A stretch of DNA of 8,053 nt from an uncultured Clostridiaceae bacterium (GCA_949841235.1 CATKZA010000065.1:1-8053), one strand, 5' to 3'. Positions 1 through 6,727 are shown, counted from the first letter of the stretch. Numbers and translations are program-made. Notes: a model not told the origin generated them from the letters alone.

Positions 1-26
1 GAGACCAAAAGGAGGTACAGGCAACT

Positions 27-314
27 ATGAACAAATATGAGTTAGCGTTAGTTGTCAATGCTAAGATCGAAGAGGATGTGAGAGTGGCCACTGTGGAGAA
101 GGCGAAGGAGTATGTCGCTAAGTTCGGTGGGACTGTCACGGAGGTTGAAGAGTGGGGCAAGAAGAGACTTGCTTACGAAATTCAGCATATGAAGGAAGGC
201 TATTACTACTTCATCAAATTCGATGCTGAGCCTACTGTTCCCGGCGAACTGGAGCAAGCCGTTCGCATTATGGACAATGTGCTCAGATTCTTATGCATTA
301 GACAGGAAGCATAG
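27..314 (+). CDS. rpsF: 30S ribosomal protein S6
   Basis: This encodes a 95-residue protein with the typical length and beginning of bacterial S6 (MNKYELALVV). S6 is a small-subunit protein that pairs with S18 on the platform of the 30S subunit and binds 16S rRNA. The family features EEWGKKRLAYEI (about residues 41-52) and EGYYYFIKF (about 57-65) are visible. The start is set by an AGGAGGT ribosome binding site at 11-17, 9 nt before the ATG. It is the first gene of the rpsF-ssb-rpsR operon, with ssb starting 19 nt after its stop. In many bacteria the S6:S18 complex represses this operon through an mRNA leader. Any such leader would lie upstream of the window and cannot be judged here. Confidence 0.98.
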   Translation: MNKYELALVVNAKIEEDVRVATVEKAKEYVAKFGGTVTEVEEWGKKRLAYEIQHMKEGYYYFIKFDAEPTVPGELEQAVRIMDNVLRFLCIRQEA

Positions 315-333
315 AAAGGAAGGTGTTTCCTAT

Positions 334-795
334 ATGAATAAGGTTATTTTGATGGGGCGTCTGACCAGAGATCCGGAGATGCGTTATTCTTCCGGGGAGA
401 ATCAGACGGCGATTGCCAGATATACTCTGGCGGTAGATCGGAGATTTCGGCGTCAGGGTGAGGACAATCAGGCAGATTTCATCAACTGCGTGGTATTTGG
501 CAGGGGAGCAGAGTTTGCTGAGAATTATCTTCATCAGGGAACGAAGATTGTGGCTACGGGACGCATTCAGACCGGCAGTTACACGAACAAAGAGGGGCAG
601 AGAGTCTACACGACGGAAGTGGTCGTGGAGGATCAGGAGTTTGCTGAGAGCAAGGCGGCATCCGCAGGCTATAATAATTGCGGCGGCGGATACCAGCAGG
701 CGGCACCGTCCAGACCGGAGCCGGTTCAGGCTGCGGGGGATGGCTTTATGAATAGTCCTGATGCCATTGACGAGGAACTGCCGTTTAAGAACTAG
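334..795 (+). CDS. ssb: single-stranded DNA-binding protein
   Basis: This encodes a 153-residue SSB that coats single-stranded DNA during replication, repair and recombination and recruits partner proteins through its C-terminal tip. The OB-fold fills roughly residues 1-105: it opens MNKVILMGRLTRDPE and carries the conserved DFINCVVFGR and GRIQTGSYTNKEGQRVYTTEVV segments. A Gly/Gln/Pro-rich disordered linker follows. The acidic tip reads DEELPFKN, so two residues follow the Pro-Phe that usually ends SSB. The ATG at 334 is chosen because a GAAAGGAAGG-type ribosome binding site precedes it at 314-323 and the family begins MN(K/R)V. A longer reading-frame extension back to 223 would overlap rpsF and lacks family similarity. 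It sits between rpsF and rpsR as in most Firmicutes. Confidence 0.97.
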   Translation: MNKVILMGRLTRDPEMRYSSGENQTAIARYTLAVDRRFRRQGEDNQADFINCVVFGRGAEFAENYLHQGTKIVATGRIQTGSYTNKEGQRVYTTEVVVEDQEFAESKAASAGYNNCGGGYQQAAPSRPEPVQAAGDGFMNSPDAIDEELPFKN

Positions 796-825
796 TGCAA
801 CGACTATCCCATGAGCGGAGGATGT

Positions 826-852
826 TGTGCTGAATCAGCTTGATTCAGTATA
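826..852 (+). promoter_or_regulatory. intercistronic hairpin just before the rpsR ribosome binding site
   Basis: Bases 826-837 and 841-852 form a 12-bp stem, with an 8-bp perfect core (CTGAATCA/TGATTCAG), two G-U pairs and a 3-nt GCT loop. It ends 3 nt before the AAGGAGG site of rpsR (856-862). It has no U-run, so it is not a classic terminator. It could be an mRNA processing or stabilising element, or could tune rpsR translation. Only the structure is seen; the role is inferred. Confidence 0.5.
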
Positions 853-871
853 TTTAAGGAGGTTAGAAGCT

Positions 872-1135
872 ATGGCATACAATAAAGGCGATAAAGAAGG
901 GGCTTCTCGGAGAAGGCCCGTGCGCAGAAGAAAAAAGGTCTGCGTATTCTGCGCAGATAAAGAGAATGACTATATCGACTACAAAGATATCAATAAGTTA
1001 AAGAGATATGTGTCAGAGAGAGGCAAGATTCTTCCCAGAAGAATCACTGGCAACTGTGCAAAGCACCAGAGGGCTTTGACGGTAGCGATCAAGCGCGCTC
1101 GTCATGTGGCGATTATGCCTTACACGACAGATTAA
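872..1135 (+). CDS. rpsR: 30S ribosomal protein S18 (C+ zinc-binding form)
   Basis: This encodes an 87-residue S18, the small-subunit protein that pairs with S6. The basic N-terminus ([10 protein letters not shown], about residues 13-22) is followed by CVFC and later NCAKHQ. Together these give the CxxC...CxxH set of the zinc-binding C+ paralogue of S18. The conserved core [19 protein letters not shown] and the C-terminal [17 protein letters not shown] are intact. The ATG at 872 is chosen because AAGGAGG at 856-862 lies 9 nt upstream. A longer GTG-started frame from 827 would run through the intercistronic hairpin and adds non-family residues. It is the last gene of the operon; a terminator follows 13 nt after its stop. 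Confidence 0.97.
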   Translation: MAYNKGDKEGASRRRPVRRRKKVCVFCADKENDYIDYKDINKLKRYVSERGKILPRRITGNCAKHQRALTVAIKRARHVAIMPYTTD

Positions 1136-1148
1136 TATGCAGATTTTC

Positions 1149-1181
1149 GGGGCTGTTTCTTTTATGGGAGCAGCCCTTTTT
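1149..1181 (+). terminator. intrinsic terminator of the rpsF-ssb-rpsR operon
   Basis: A 10-bp stem pairs 1150-1159 with 1167-1176 (GGGCTG.../...CAGCCC, with two G-U pairs near the loop). The loop is 7 nt, and the stem is followed at once by a T-run at 1177-1181. It has the textbook form of a Rho-independent terminator and lies right after rpsR. It separates the operon from the ABC transporter genes. Confidence 0.92.
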
Positions 1182-1226
1182 ACTGTATAAGAAACATGAC
1201 TTCGCAACTTTTGATGGAGAGAGTAT

Positions 1227-2126
1227 ATGATGATATTGGAGACGAATGGATTAACAAAGACTTACCGAGGGAAAAATGTGGTAAACGGCGTAAATATGCA
1301 TGTGGAAAAGGGGGATATCTACGGCTTTATCGGGAAGAATGGGGCGGGGAAGACGACGCTGATGAAGATGGTCTGCGGGCTTGCCAAGCCCTCAGCGGGG
1401 AGCTTCGCCCTCTTTGGCTCGGAAAATGTGTCCCAGGGGAGGAAAAAGATTGGGTGCGTGATAGAGCAGCCCGCCCTTTTTCCGGGAATGACAGCCAGGG
1501 AGAATCTGATTTACTACAGTAAGATGCAGGGGTGCGATAGGACTACGGATTATGATGCCGTGCTGGGAATGGTTGGCTTGCCGGATACCGGAAAACTGAA
1601 AACGAAGGGATTTTCTCTTGGAATGAAGCAGAGGCTCTCGATTGCCATTGCTCTGCTGGGCAATCCGCAATTCTTGGTGCTGGATGAGCCGATCAACGGC
1701 TTGGATCCTGCGGGCATTTTAGAGGTTCGCCAATTACTGCTGCGCTTGCAGCGGGAACAGGAGATGACCATATTGATTTCCTCCCACATATTGGGAGAGT
1801 TGGGGAAAATGGCAACAAAATATGGGATTATCAATCAGGGAAACCTGGTGGAGGAATTTACTGCGGAGGAACTGAATCAGAAGGCGATTCATTATGTGCG
1901 AATTGGAACGGATCATCAGGAAAGGGCTTGCCAGATATTGCAGGAGAAATTTCATATCAAGCAGATGCAGGTAATGCCGGATGCTTCCATCTGCGTGTAT
2001 GAGCAGACAGAGCAGATTGGCGCAATGAATCGGGAACTGGTGTCGAGGGATATCACGGTATCCTATCTGGCAGTGGAGGGACAGGATATGGAAAAATACT
2101 TCGTGGATAGAATGGGGGGAATGTAG
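1227..2126 (+). CDS. ABC transporter ATP-binding protein, BcrA/LanF type
   Basis: This encodes a 299-residue cytosolic ATPase that powers a two-gene exporter with the permease that follows. All nucleotide-binding motifs are intact: Walker A GKNGAGKTT (36-44), signature FSLGMKQRL (129-137), Walker B FLVLDEP (149-155), D-loop NGLDPAG (157-163) and H-loop SSH (185-187). The Q-loop position reads IEQP (79-82), so it has the Glu seen in lantibiotic-immunity (LanF/BcrA-like) ATPases. The last 90 or so residues are an accessory domain common to this class. The start has two adjacent ATGs (1227 and 1230) behind GGAGAG at 1216-1221; spacing slightly favours the second. No clear promoter is visible in the 45 nt after the rpsR terminator. 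Export of bacitracin- or lantibiotic-like peptides is plausible, but the substrate cannot be read from the sequence. No two-component regulator lies beside it. Confidence 0.93.
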   Translation: MMILETNGLTKTYRGKNVVNGVNMHVEKGDIYGFIGKNGAGKTTLMKMVCGLAKPSAGSFALFGSENVSQGRKKIGCVIEQPALFPGMTARENLIYYSKMQGCDRTTDYDAVLGMVGLPDTGKLKTKGFSLGMKQRLSIAIALLGNPQFLVLDEPINGLDPAGILEVRQLLLRLQREQEMTILISSHILGELGKMATKYGIINQGNLVEEFTAEELNQKAIHYVRIGTDHQERACQILQEKFHIKQMQVMPDASICVYEQTEQIGAMNRELVSRDITVSYLAVEGQDMEKYFVDRMGGM

Positions 2127-2879
2127 ATGTGGAATATGATGCGCAGTGAGTGGTATAAGGTGCTGAAGAGCAGGGTGACATGGGTGACGTTCTTTGTCTT
2201 TCTTGGCTTGGCGGCCATACAGATTGCGGCATGCGTCTATGCGAAATGCAGGGGAGGCGACTGGGAAATGATTCTGGGGCGTAATGGGCTTTCCGTGTTC
2301 AGCACCTATCCCTCAGGAACCTTTTATTTTCTGTTCGTGGCACTATTTGTGGGTGGAATCGTGACCAGCGAATTTACTACCGGTACCGTGAAGCAGATGG
2401 TCAGCCGTGGAGTTTCCAGAGCCCAGATCGTGGTGGGGCAGTATGTGGCACTTTGCTTGGCGATGACGGTGATTACCTGGATTCCCGCCATGCTTCTCCT
2501 GGGCGTATATTCTGCGGCTTGGGGGTTCGGGAGTATCTCCGTGGCAAGATTTCTTCTCCTGATCTTGGGGCAATTTATTGTCATTTGGAGCTATGTGGCC
2601 ATATCTATGCTGATTGGGCATATTACCCGGTCCGGCGGACTGTCCGTGGGAATCAACCTGATGATTCTGCTGCTGGGAACGATGGCCGCTTCCATTGCGT
2701 CTATGTTGCTGGAGTGGGATTGGCTGCTGGAATATTGGCTGATCAGCTTGCAGGAGAAGTCGCTGAATTTGGAATATGGCGTGGGGGTTCAATGCAAGTG
2801 CATGTTGATCCTATTGGCGGTGGGTGCGGCATGCGTGGGAGCCAGCGTGCTGATATTCCAGAAAAGGGATGTGCAGTAG
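2127..2879 (+). CDS. ABC-2 type transporter permease
   Basis: This encodes a 250-residue hydrophobic membrane protein, the channel partner of the ATPase before it. About six membrane segments are seen. The first is near residues 18-38 (VTFFVFLGLAAIQIAA), others begin near TFYFLFVALFVGGIV, ALCLAMTVITWIPAMLLLG and ARFLLLILGQFIVIW, then INLMILLLGTMAASIASML, and the last is near the C-terminus (CMLILLAVGAACVGASVLIF). The cytoplasmic stretch SEFTTGTVKQMVSRGVSRAQIVVGQY is the usual coupling region of BcrB/LanE/LanG-like permeases. Its ATG directly follows the stop of the ATPase gene, with GGGGGGA at 2114-2120 as ribosome binding site inside that gene, so the two are translationally coupled. Only one permease is present, so it probably works as a homodimer. 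Confidence 0.88.
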   Translation: MWNMMRSEWYKVLKSRVTWVTFFVFLGLAAIQIAACVYAKCRGGDWEMILGRNGLSVFSTYPSGTFYFLFVALFVGGIVTSEFTTGTVKQMVSRGVSRAQIVVGQYVALCLAMTVITWIPAMLLLGVYSAAWGFGSISVARFLLLILGQFIVIWSYVAISMLIGHITRSGGLSVGINLMILLLGTMAASIASMLLEWDWLLEYWLISLQEKSLNLEYGVGVQCKCMLILLAVGAACVGASVLIFQKRDVQ

Positions 2880-2891
2880 TTGTGGGAATAT

Positions 2892-2920
2892 AGGTTTTGC
2901 TGTATCATGTGCAATATAAT
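2892..2920 (+). promoter_or_regulatory. possible promoter upstream of the AAA ATPase gene
   Basis: A perfect TATAAT lies at 2915-2920. The matching -35 region (AGGTTT at 17-bp spacing, or GGTTTT at 16) is weak and there is no TG extension. Transcription would begin near 2927, just before the large palindrome at 2933-3024, leaving a leader of about 115 nt before the ATPase gene. The -10 box alone does not prove a promoter in this AT-rich stretch. Confidence 0.4.
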
Positions 2921-2932
2921 TGGCGAGTGTAT

Positions 2933-3024
2933 TTAATGTATTGTGCCGTTGATATCTGGAAAAATAGACAAACAAACTTTTGGTTTGTAGTATTAGCCTT
3001 CATATGAACGGCATAGAACATTAA
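2933..3024. repeat. long imperfect palindrome (about 92 nt) in the intergenic region
   Basis: Outer arms 2933-2955 and 3002-3024 are inverted copies matching at 19 of 23 positions and ending in TTAA on both sides. Further in, GG/CC (2958-2959 with 2997-2998), AATA/TATT (2963-2966 with 2991-2994) and ACAAAC/GTTTGT (either register of 2968-2977 with 2983-2988) continue the complementarity to a small central loop. The whole can fold as one long hairpin of about 30 pairs. It fills most of the 164-nt gap between the transporter and the ATPase gene. It could be a MITE-like remnant, a structured 5' leader, or an atypical terminator, since a T-rich stretch follows at 3021-3030. No target-site duplication is clear. 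Confidence 0.6.
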
Positions 3025-3043
3025 TTTTATTGAGGAGGTCAAT

Positions 3044-4324
3044 ATGAAGTTATCATTGAAGAATATTGGCAAGATCGGGAGTGCTTCTGTAGACATTGAT
3101 GGAATTACGGTGATTGCCGGTGCGAATAATACGGGAAAGAGTACAGTGGGGAAAGCACTTTTTTCTGTGTTTAATGGCCTATATGGCATTGACGAAAAAA
3201 TTGCCTTTGAACGCATGAAAAGTATAAGGAATACGATTGCTGTTTTGTATGGAAAATATTTGCATATATTTTCTTTTGATGGGGAAATGGATACAATTGT
3301 AAAAAGAATTGTCTCTGATGCTGGTGCGTTTGTCAATAATGATAAAAGAATAAGACGTGAATTGATTGACTTTTTTTTTGAACGTAATGAAGATTATGAT
3401 AAGAGCATTTATGATAAAGATATGGATGAAGCCGTTCAGTCTATTCAAGAAATTTTAAAGATATCTGATATTGATATCTTAAAGAGTATATTGGAAAAAA
3501 GATTGCATACAGAATTTAACTATCAAATAAATAATATTTTCTCTGACGAAATGGGGGAAATAAACCTACAGATTAAAAATGAGATAATGCAGGTTTTCAT
3601 TAAAGAGGATGAAGTCATTGATGTTAAGAATAGGATTGACCTTCAGACAGAGGCGGTATATTTGGATGACCCCTTGGTTCTTGACGAACTTGGCAAGTAT
3701 ATTACTCCTGTAACATATGCAGATTATGCAGATCATCGCATGCATCTAAAGAAAAGGCTTACTTGTTCTGGGAAAGATGCAAATATTATTGACGAGATTA
3801 TGGTGAAAAATAAGTTGGAAAAGATATATAAAAAGATATCACCAGTTTGTAGCGGTAAATTGGTGAGGAATCGGCCTCATGAATTTGGTTATCAGGATTC
3901 CAATGGTGGGAAAGTCTTAGATGTGGGCAATCTTTCCACCGGACTGAAAACCTTTGCGATATTAAAAAAGTTGCTGATGAATGGGACGATTGAATATCAT
4001 GGAGTGGTAATCTTAGACGAGCCGGAAATTCATCTGCACCCTGAATGGCAGTTGCTGTTTGCCGAGCTGATTGTAATGCTGCACAAAGAGTTTGGCATGC
4101 ATGTCCTATTAAATACCCACAGCCCTTATTTTTTGAGGGCGATTCAGGTGTATGCCGCAAAGTATCAGGTGTCTGACATGTGTAAGTATTATTTATCGGA
4201 GGAACTAGATGCCCGGATTAGCATTACGGATGTGACGAATGATATAGAGAAAATCTATGCGAAGTTGTCTAGGCCGTTGCAAGACTTAGAGGATGAAAGG
4301 TGGCAAGGTGATGAAACTATCTGA
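3044..4324 (+). CDS. AAA family ATPase (OLD/AAA_15-like)
   Basis: This encodes a 426-residue ABC-class ATPase of the kind found in OLD nucleases and anti-phage systems. Walker A is GANNTGKST (26-34), the signature-like motif is LSTGLKTF (297-304), Walker B is VVILDEPEIHLHPEW (321-335), and the His switch is NTHSP (357-361). The LDEPEIHLHP form is diagnostic of the AAA_15/AAA_21/OLD group rather than of transporters. Residues about 55-290 form a long insertion rich in charged residues, probably helical, that splits the two ATPase halves. No TOPRIM domain follows, unlike true OLD, so any effector must be another protein. The start has GAGGAGGT at 3032-3039, 4 nt before the ATG. The gene is clearly more AT-rich than the upstream transporter, which hints at horizontal acquisition. 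It overlaps the next gene by 14 nt, so the two are probably coupled. The defence role is inferred. Confidence 0.88.
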   Translation: MKLSLKNIGKIGSASVDIDGITVIAGANNTGKSTVGKALFSVFNGLYGIDEKIAFERMKSIRNTIAVLYGKYLHIFSFDGEMDTIVKRIVSDAGAFVNNDKRIRRELIDFFFERNEDYDKSIYDKDMDEAVQSIQEILKISDIDILKSILEKRLHTEFNYQINNIFSDEMGEINLQIKNEIMQVFIKEDEVIDVKNRIDLQTEAVYLDDPLVLDELGKYITPVTYADYADHRMHLKKRLTCSGKDANIIDEIMVKNKLEKIYKKISPVCSGKLVRNRPHEFGYQDSNGGKVLDVGNLSTGLKTFAILKKLLMNGTIEYHGVVILDEPEIHLHPEWQLLFAELIVMLHKEFGMHVLLNTHSPYFLRAIQVYAAKYQVSDMCKYYLSEELDARISITDVTNDIEKIYAKLSRPLQDLEDERWQGDETI

Positions 4325-4913
4325 TTATCCGATGTTTCGTGACAATATGACGACACTAAAAGAAACATCGGCGGATAAACGGGATGCAACGAGCTGCGCT
4401 TATATGACGGAGTCTGGCAAGCCGGCAGTTGATTTTGATTTGGTGAAGAAAAAGTATGTGGAAAATCTGGGATTGAGCGTTGTCCCAATGTCTAATGATG
4501 CGCTGTTTGATTGTGGGAATGGGAGGGTCGTATTTGTGGAGTTTAAGAATGGGCGCATAGGAAAAAAAGAGCGATTTGATATACGGAAGAAAATCTATGA
4601 CAGCGTATTGATTTATTCGGATATTACAAAATCTTGCATCAGTAGCATGCGGGAAGAGGTGGAATATATTCTTGTGTATAATGAGGGCTTGCATTTCGGT
4701 GAATCGGATGGTTCGGAAAAGGTGACGGACTATGTTCAGGATTCGGCTTCCTTTGACAATTTTGCAAAAAACGTCAGTGCATTGGCGAAGAAAAAATTTG
4801 ATAAATTCAGTTTAAGAATGTTTGAAAATTATTGCTTTAGTAAAGTGCATGCATTTACGGAGGCAGAATTTGAAAAGTATTTGGCAGATGTTGCCATTCA
4901 TGGTACTGTCTAG
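4311..4913 (+). CDS. hypothetical protein with PD-(D/E)XK nuclease-like motif
   Basis: This encodes about 200 residues and I do not recognise a named family. Residues 65-83 read LFDCGNGRVVFVEFKNGRI. The spacing of Asp67, Glu77 and Lys79 on what look like two beta strands fits the D...(E)xK metal-binding core of PD-(D/E)XK nucleases. A preceding helix with Glu51 and a following basic helix (KKERFDIRKKIYDSVLIY, 85-102) also fit that fold. The ATG at 4311 is preferred because an AAAGGTGG-like site lies at 4296-4303. An in-frame ATG at 4293 has its purine-rich site directly touching it and would add six residues. The gene starts inside the end of the ATPase gene, which implies coupling and a joint complex. 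It may be the nuclease effector of that ATPase. The nuclease call rests on a short motif and could be wrong. Confidence 0.8.
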   Translation: MKLSDYPMFRDNMTTLKETSADKRDATSCAYMTESGKPAVDFDLVKKKYVENLGLSVVPMSNDALFDCGNGRVVFVEFKNGRIGKKERFDIRKKIYDSVLIYSDITKSCISSMREEVEYILVYNEGLHFGESDGSEKVTDYVQDSASFDNFAKNVSALAKKKFDKFSLRMFENYCFSKVHAFTEAEFEKYLADVAIHGTV

Positions 4914-4919
4914 TACAAT
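4891..4919 (+). promoter_or_regulatory. predicted sigma-A promoter for the SIR2-TPR gene
   Basis: TTGCCA (4891-4896) and TACAAT (4914-4919) each match consensus at five of six bases and are separated by exactly 17 bp. The -35 box lies inside the end of the preceding gene and the -10 box starts right after its stop codon. Transcription would begin near 4926. This suggests that the SIR2-TPR gene can be expressed apart from the two genes before it. Confidence 0.6.
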
Positions 4920-4932
4920 GAATATTAAGTAA

Positions 4933-4982
4933 CTGACATGGGATGAAGGTTGCGCAAAGCGAAACAGGCTTTACAGTGTCAG
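4933..4982 (+). promoter_or_regulatory. nested hairpin in the leader of the SIR2-TPR gene
   Basis: CTGACAT (4933-4939) can pair with GTGTCAG (4976-4982), and inside it AAAGC (4956-4960) pairs with GCTTT (4968-4972) around a 7-nt loop. The structure lies between the predicted transcription start and the strong ribosome binding site at 5001-5009. Stems are short and the outer loop segments are long, so it may be chance. Confidence 0.3.
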
Positions 4983-5014
4983 ATGTAATGAGAAGCGTGG
5001 GGAAGGAGATACCA

Positions 5015-6727
5015 ATGAGCTATGAGGAATTGAGTTTAAAAGGATTTATTAATGAAATGACAGGGGTGTCAAGTGGATATCATCCAAGAAAGTTTTGTTT
5101 TGTACTTGGGGCAGGCGCATCAATTTCTTCCGGAATAAAATCCGGGCAGGAACTGGTTAATATCTGGGATGGGGAACTTCGGTTGAGGAATGAAAAAGCG
5201 CATATAAAGTGGAAAGAAAAGTTAAACATAACGAAAGAGAATAAGTACAGTTTTTACAGTGAGTTTTATGAAAGACGTTTCCAAAGGCAGCCGATGGATG
5301 GATATAATTTTCTGGAAAAATTGATGGAAGATGCCAGACCCAGTATCGGGTATGTCATGCTTTCTCATTTGTTGACGAAGTCCCGGCATAATGTTGTGAT
5401 CACGACTAATTTTGACCATCTGATGGAAGATGCTGTGAACTATTATGGGCAAAAAATTCCTCTGGTAATAGGACATGAATCTTTGGCGCATTATGTTACC
5501 AAACAGATATCAAGACCTACTATCATAAAAATACATCGGGATCTTTTGTTTGATCCGAAAAATAGAACAGAAGAGGTGGAAGTGCTTCACGATAATTGGA
5601 AAAAGGCATTAGGGGATATTTTTTCGGAGTATCATCCGGTTTTTATTGGATATGCGGGGAATGATAACAGCCTCATGGATTTTATGATTGAGAATAGCGA
5701 AAAGTTTTTGAATAATGAATGGTCGTTTCCATATTGGATGATTTATAAAAAAGACATTGCGGATGGAAAGGTATTGGATTTTTTGAATCAGACGGAGGGA
5801 TATCTGATTAAACATAATGGGTTTGATGAAGTAATGTGTTTCATGGGAGTGGCATTTGGCTACAAACTGCCATCCAAAGAACTTTTTTTGGAAGATGCAG
5901 AAGAACGTTTTCAGATGCTGTCTGATTCTATTGATAGATTTACCGAGGTATCCTTAGGGGGAAAAGAATTTGAGCAGGGGGAAAGCGTAGAAGGCAAAGC
6001 AGAAGAAGGAGAGATTAGCCAGGTTGTTGAGGAGATTACCAGTCAGGCAGATCAGCAACGGTTATATAGAGATGCTGTCGTATTGCATAATGATGGCAAA
6101 TATGAAGAAGCGCTGGAGAAAGAAAAGCAGTTAATACAATTAAATGAAAAAAGTTCTCGATATCATTATATTATGGGAGCAACCTTGTATAGAATGGAGA
6201 AATATGAAGAAGCGGTAATCGAGAAGAGTAAGGCGGTAGAACTAGAACCAGGAAATGCAAGTTATCATGACAGTTTGAGTAGAACTCTGTATGCAATGGG
6301 GAAGTATGAAGAAGCGGAGAAGGCGTCAAGGAGTGCGATAGAACTAGAACCAGAAAATGCAAGTTATCATGAGAGTTTGGGAGCAATCCTGCTAGAAATG
6401 GAGAAATATGAAGAAGCAGAGAAGGCGTTAAGAAAGGCAGTAGAGTTAGAGCCAGAAAATGCAAGCTATTATGAAGATTTGGGAACAACCCTGCTAGTAA
6501 GGGAGAAATATGAAGAGGCGGAGAAGACGTTAAGAAAGGCAGTAGAGTTAGAACCCGAAAATGCAAGATATCGTGGCAGTTTGGGATTAGCCCTGCCAGC
6601 AATGGAGAAATATGAAGAAGCGGAGAAGGAGGTAAGGAAAGCCATAGAATTGGAGCCGGAAAATAAGGAATATTTCAATTATCTGAATATTGTTTTGCGT
6701 GCGATGAAAGAAAGTGTGAGCGAATAA
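5015..6727 (+). CDS. SIR2-like domain protein with C-terminal TPR repeats
   Basis: This encodes 570 residues. The N-terminal half is a SIR2_2-type NAD-binding domain: FVLGAGAS (29-36), ITTNFDH (129-135), IKIHRDL (171-177) and FIGYAGNDNSL (210-220). Asn132 and His174 fit the catalytic Asn/His pair of defence NADases such as ThsA and DSR2. The motif after the His is KIHRD where KxHG is more usual. An acidic linker (about 310-350) leads to tandem 34-residue TPR units up to the end. Such proteins typically cleave NAD+ when the repeat part senses a trigger; that is inferred here. The ATG at 5015 is chosen for the excellent GGAAGGAGA site (5001-5009). An in-frame ATG at 4943 would add 24 residues but has no good site. 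It stands 101 nt after the nuclease-like gene and has its own predicted promoter. Its AT-rich composition matches the two genes before it. Confidence 0.88.
   Translation: MSYEELSLKGFINEMTGVSSGYHPRKFCFVLGAGASISSGIKSGQELVNIWDGELRLRNEKAHIKWKEKLNITKENKYSFYSEFYERRFQRQPMDGYNFLEKLMEDARPSIGYVMLSHLLTKSRHNVVITTNFDHLMEDAVNYYGQKIPLVIGHESLAHYVTKQISRPTIIKIHRDLLFDPKNRTEEVEVLHDNWKKALGDIFSEYHPVFIGYAGNDNSLMDFMIENSEKFLNNEWSFPYWMIYKKDIADGKVLDFLNQTEGYLIKHNGFDEVMCFMGVAFGYKLPSKELFLEDAEERFQMLSDSIDRFTEVSLGGKEFEQGESVEGKAEEGEISQVVEEITSQADQQRLYRDAVVLHNDGKYEEALEKEKQLIQLNEKSSRYHYIMGATLYRMEKYEEAVIEKSKAVELEPGNASYHDSLSRTLYAMGKYEEAEKASRSAIELEPENASYHESLGAILLEMEKYEEAEKALRKAVELEPENASYYEDLGTTLLVREKYEEAEKTLRKAVELEPENARYRGSLGLALPAMEKYEEAEKEVRKAIELEPENKEYFNYLNIVLRAMKESVSE
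6155..6724 (+). repeat. tandem 102-bp repeats encoding TPR units
   Basis: Five full units start at 6155, 6257, 6359, 6461 and 6563, with a partial sixth from 6665 to the stop. Each encodes 34 residues built on a (M/G)EKYEEAEK..RKA(V/I)ELEPEN pattern. The third and fourth units agree at 88 of 102 bases by hand count, with many of the differences at third codon positions. An older, diverged unit lies just before (about 6062-6154). The similarity points to recent expansion by duplication, as in repeat-based sensor domains. Confidence 0.9.

Noticed and set aside
1196..1522. Plus-strand frame overlapping the ABC ATPase start
   Set aside because: It has no ribosome binding site and is out of frame with the intact Walker A-containing gene.
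2343..2792. Minus-strand open frame of 149 codons and a + strand frame at 2453-2893
   Set aside because: Both are shadows of the permease gene; their products are rich in residues typical of out-of-frame translation and show no membrane or domain pattern.
3044..4324. Idea that the ATPase is a complete OLD nuclease
   Set aside because: The protein ends about 65 residues after the NTHSP motif, leaving no room for a TOPRIM domain.
3044..4913. Idea that the ATPase and its partner are the PARIS pair AriA/AriB
   Set aside because: The partner shows an ExK motif and no TOPRIM-like EG...DxD pattern expected of DUF4435.
4943..5014. N-terminal extension of the SIR2 protein from the ATG at 4943
   Set aside because: It lacks a good ribosome binding site, whereas the ATG at 5015 has an ideal one; not fully excluded.
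6171..6602. Minus-strand reading frame of 143 codons with repeated Leu/Pro-rich segments
   Set aside because: It is the antisense shadow of the TPR repeats; its repetition copies the coding strand and it has no ribosome binding site.
6155..6724. Regular 102-bp periodicity resembling a CRISPR array
   Set aside because: The units are contiguous in-frame 34-residue TPR codons without unique spacers.
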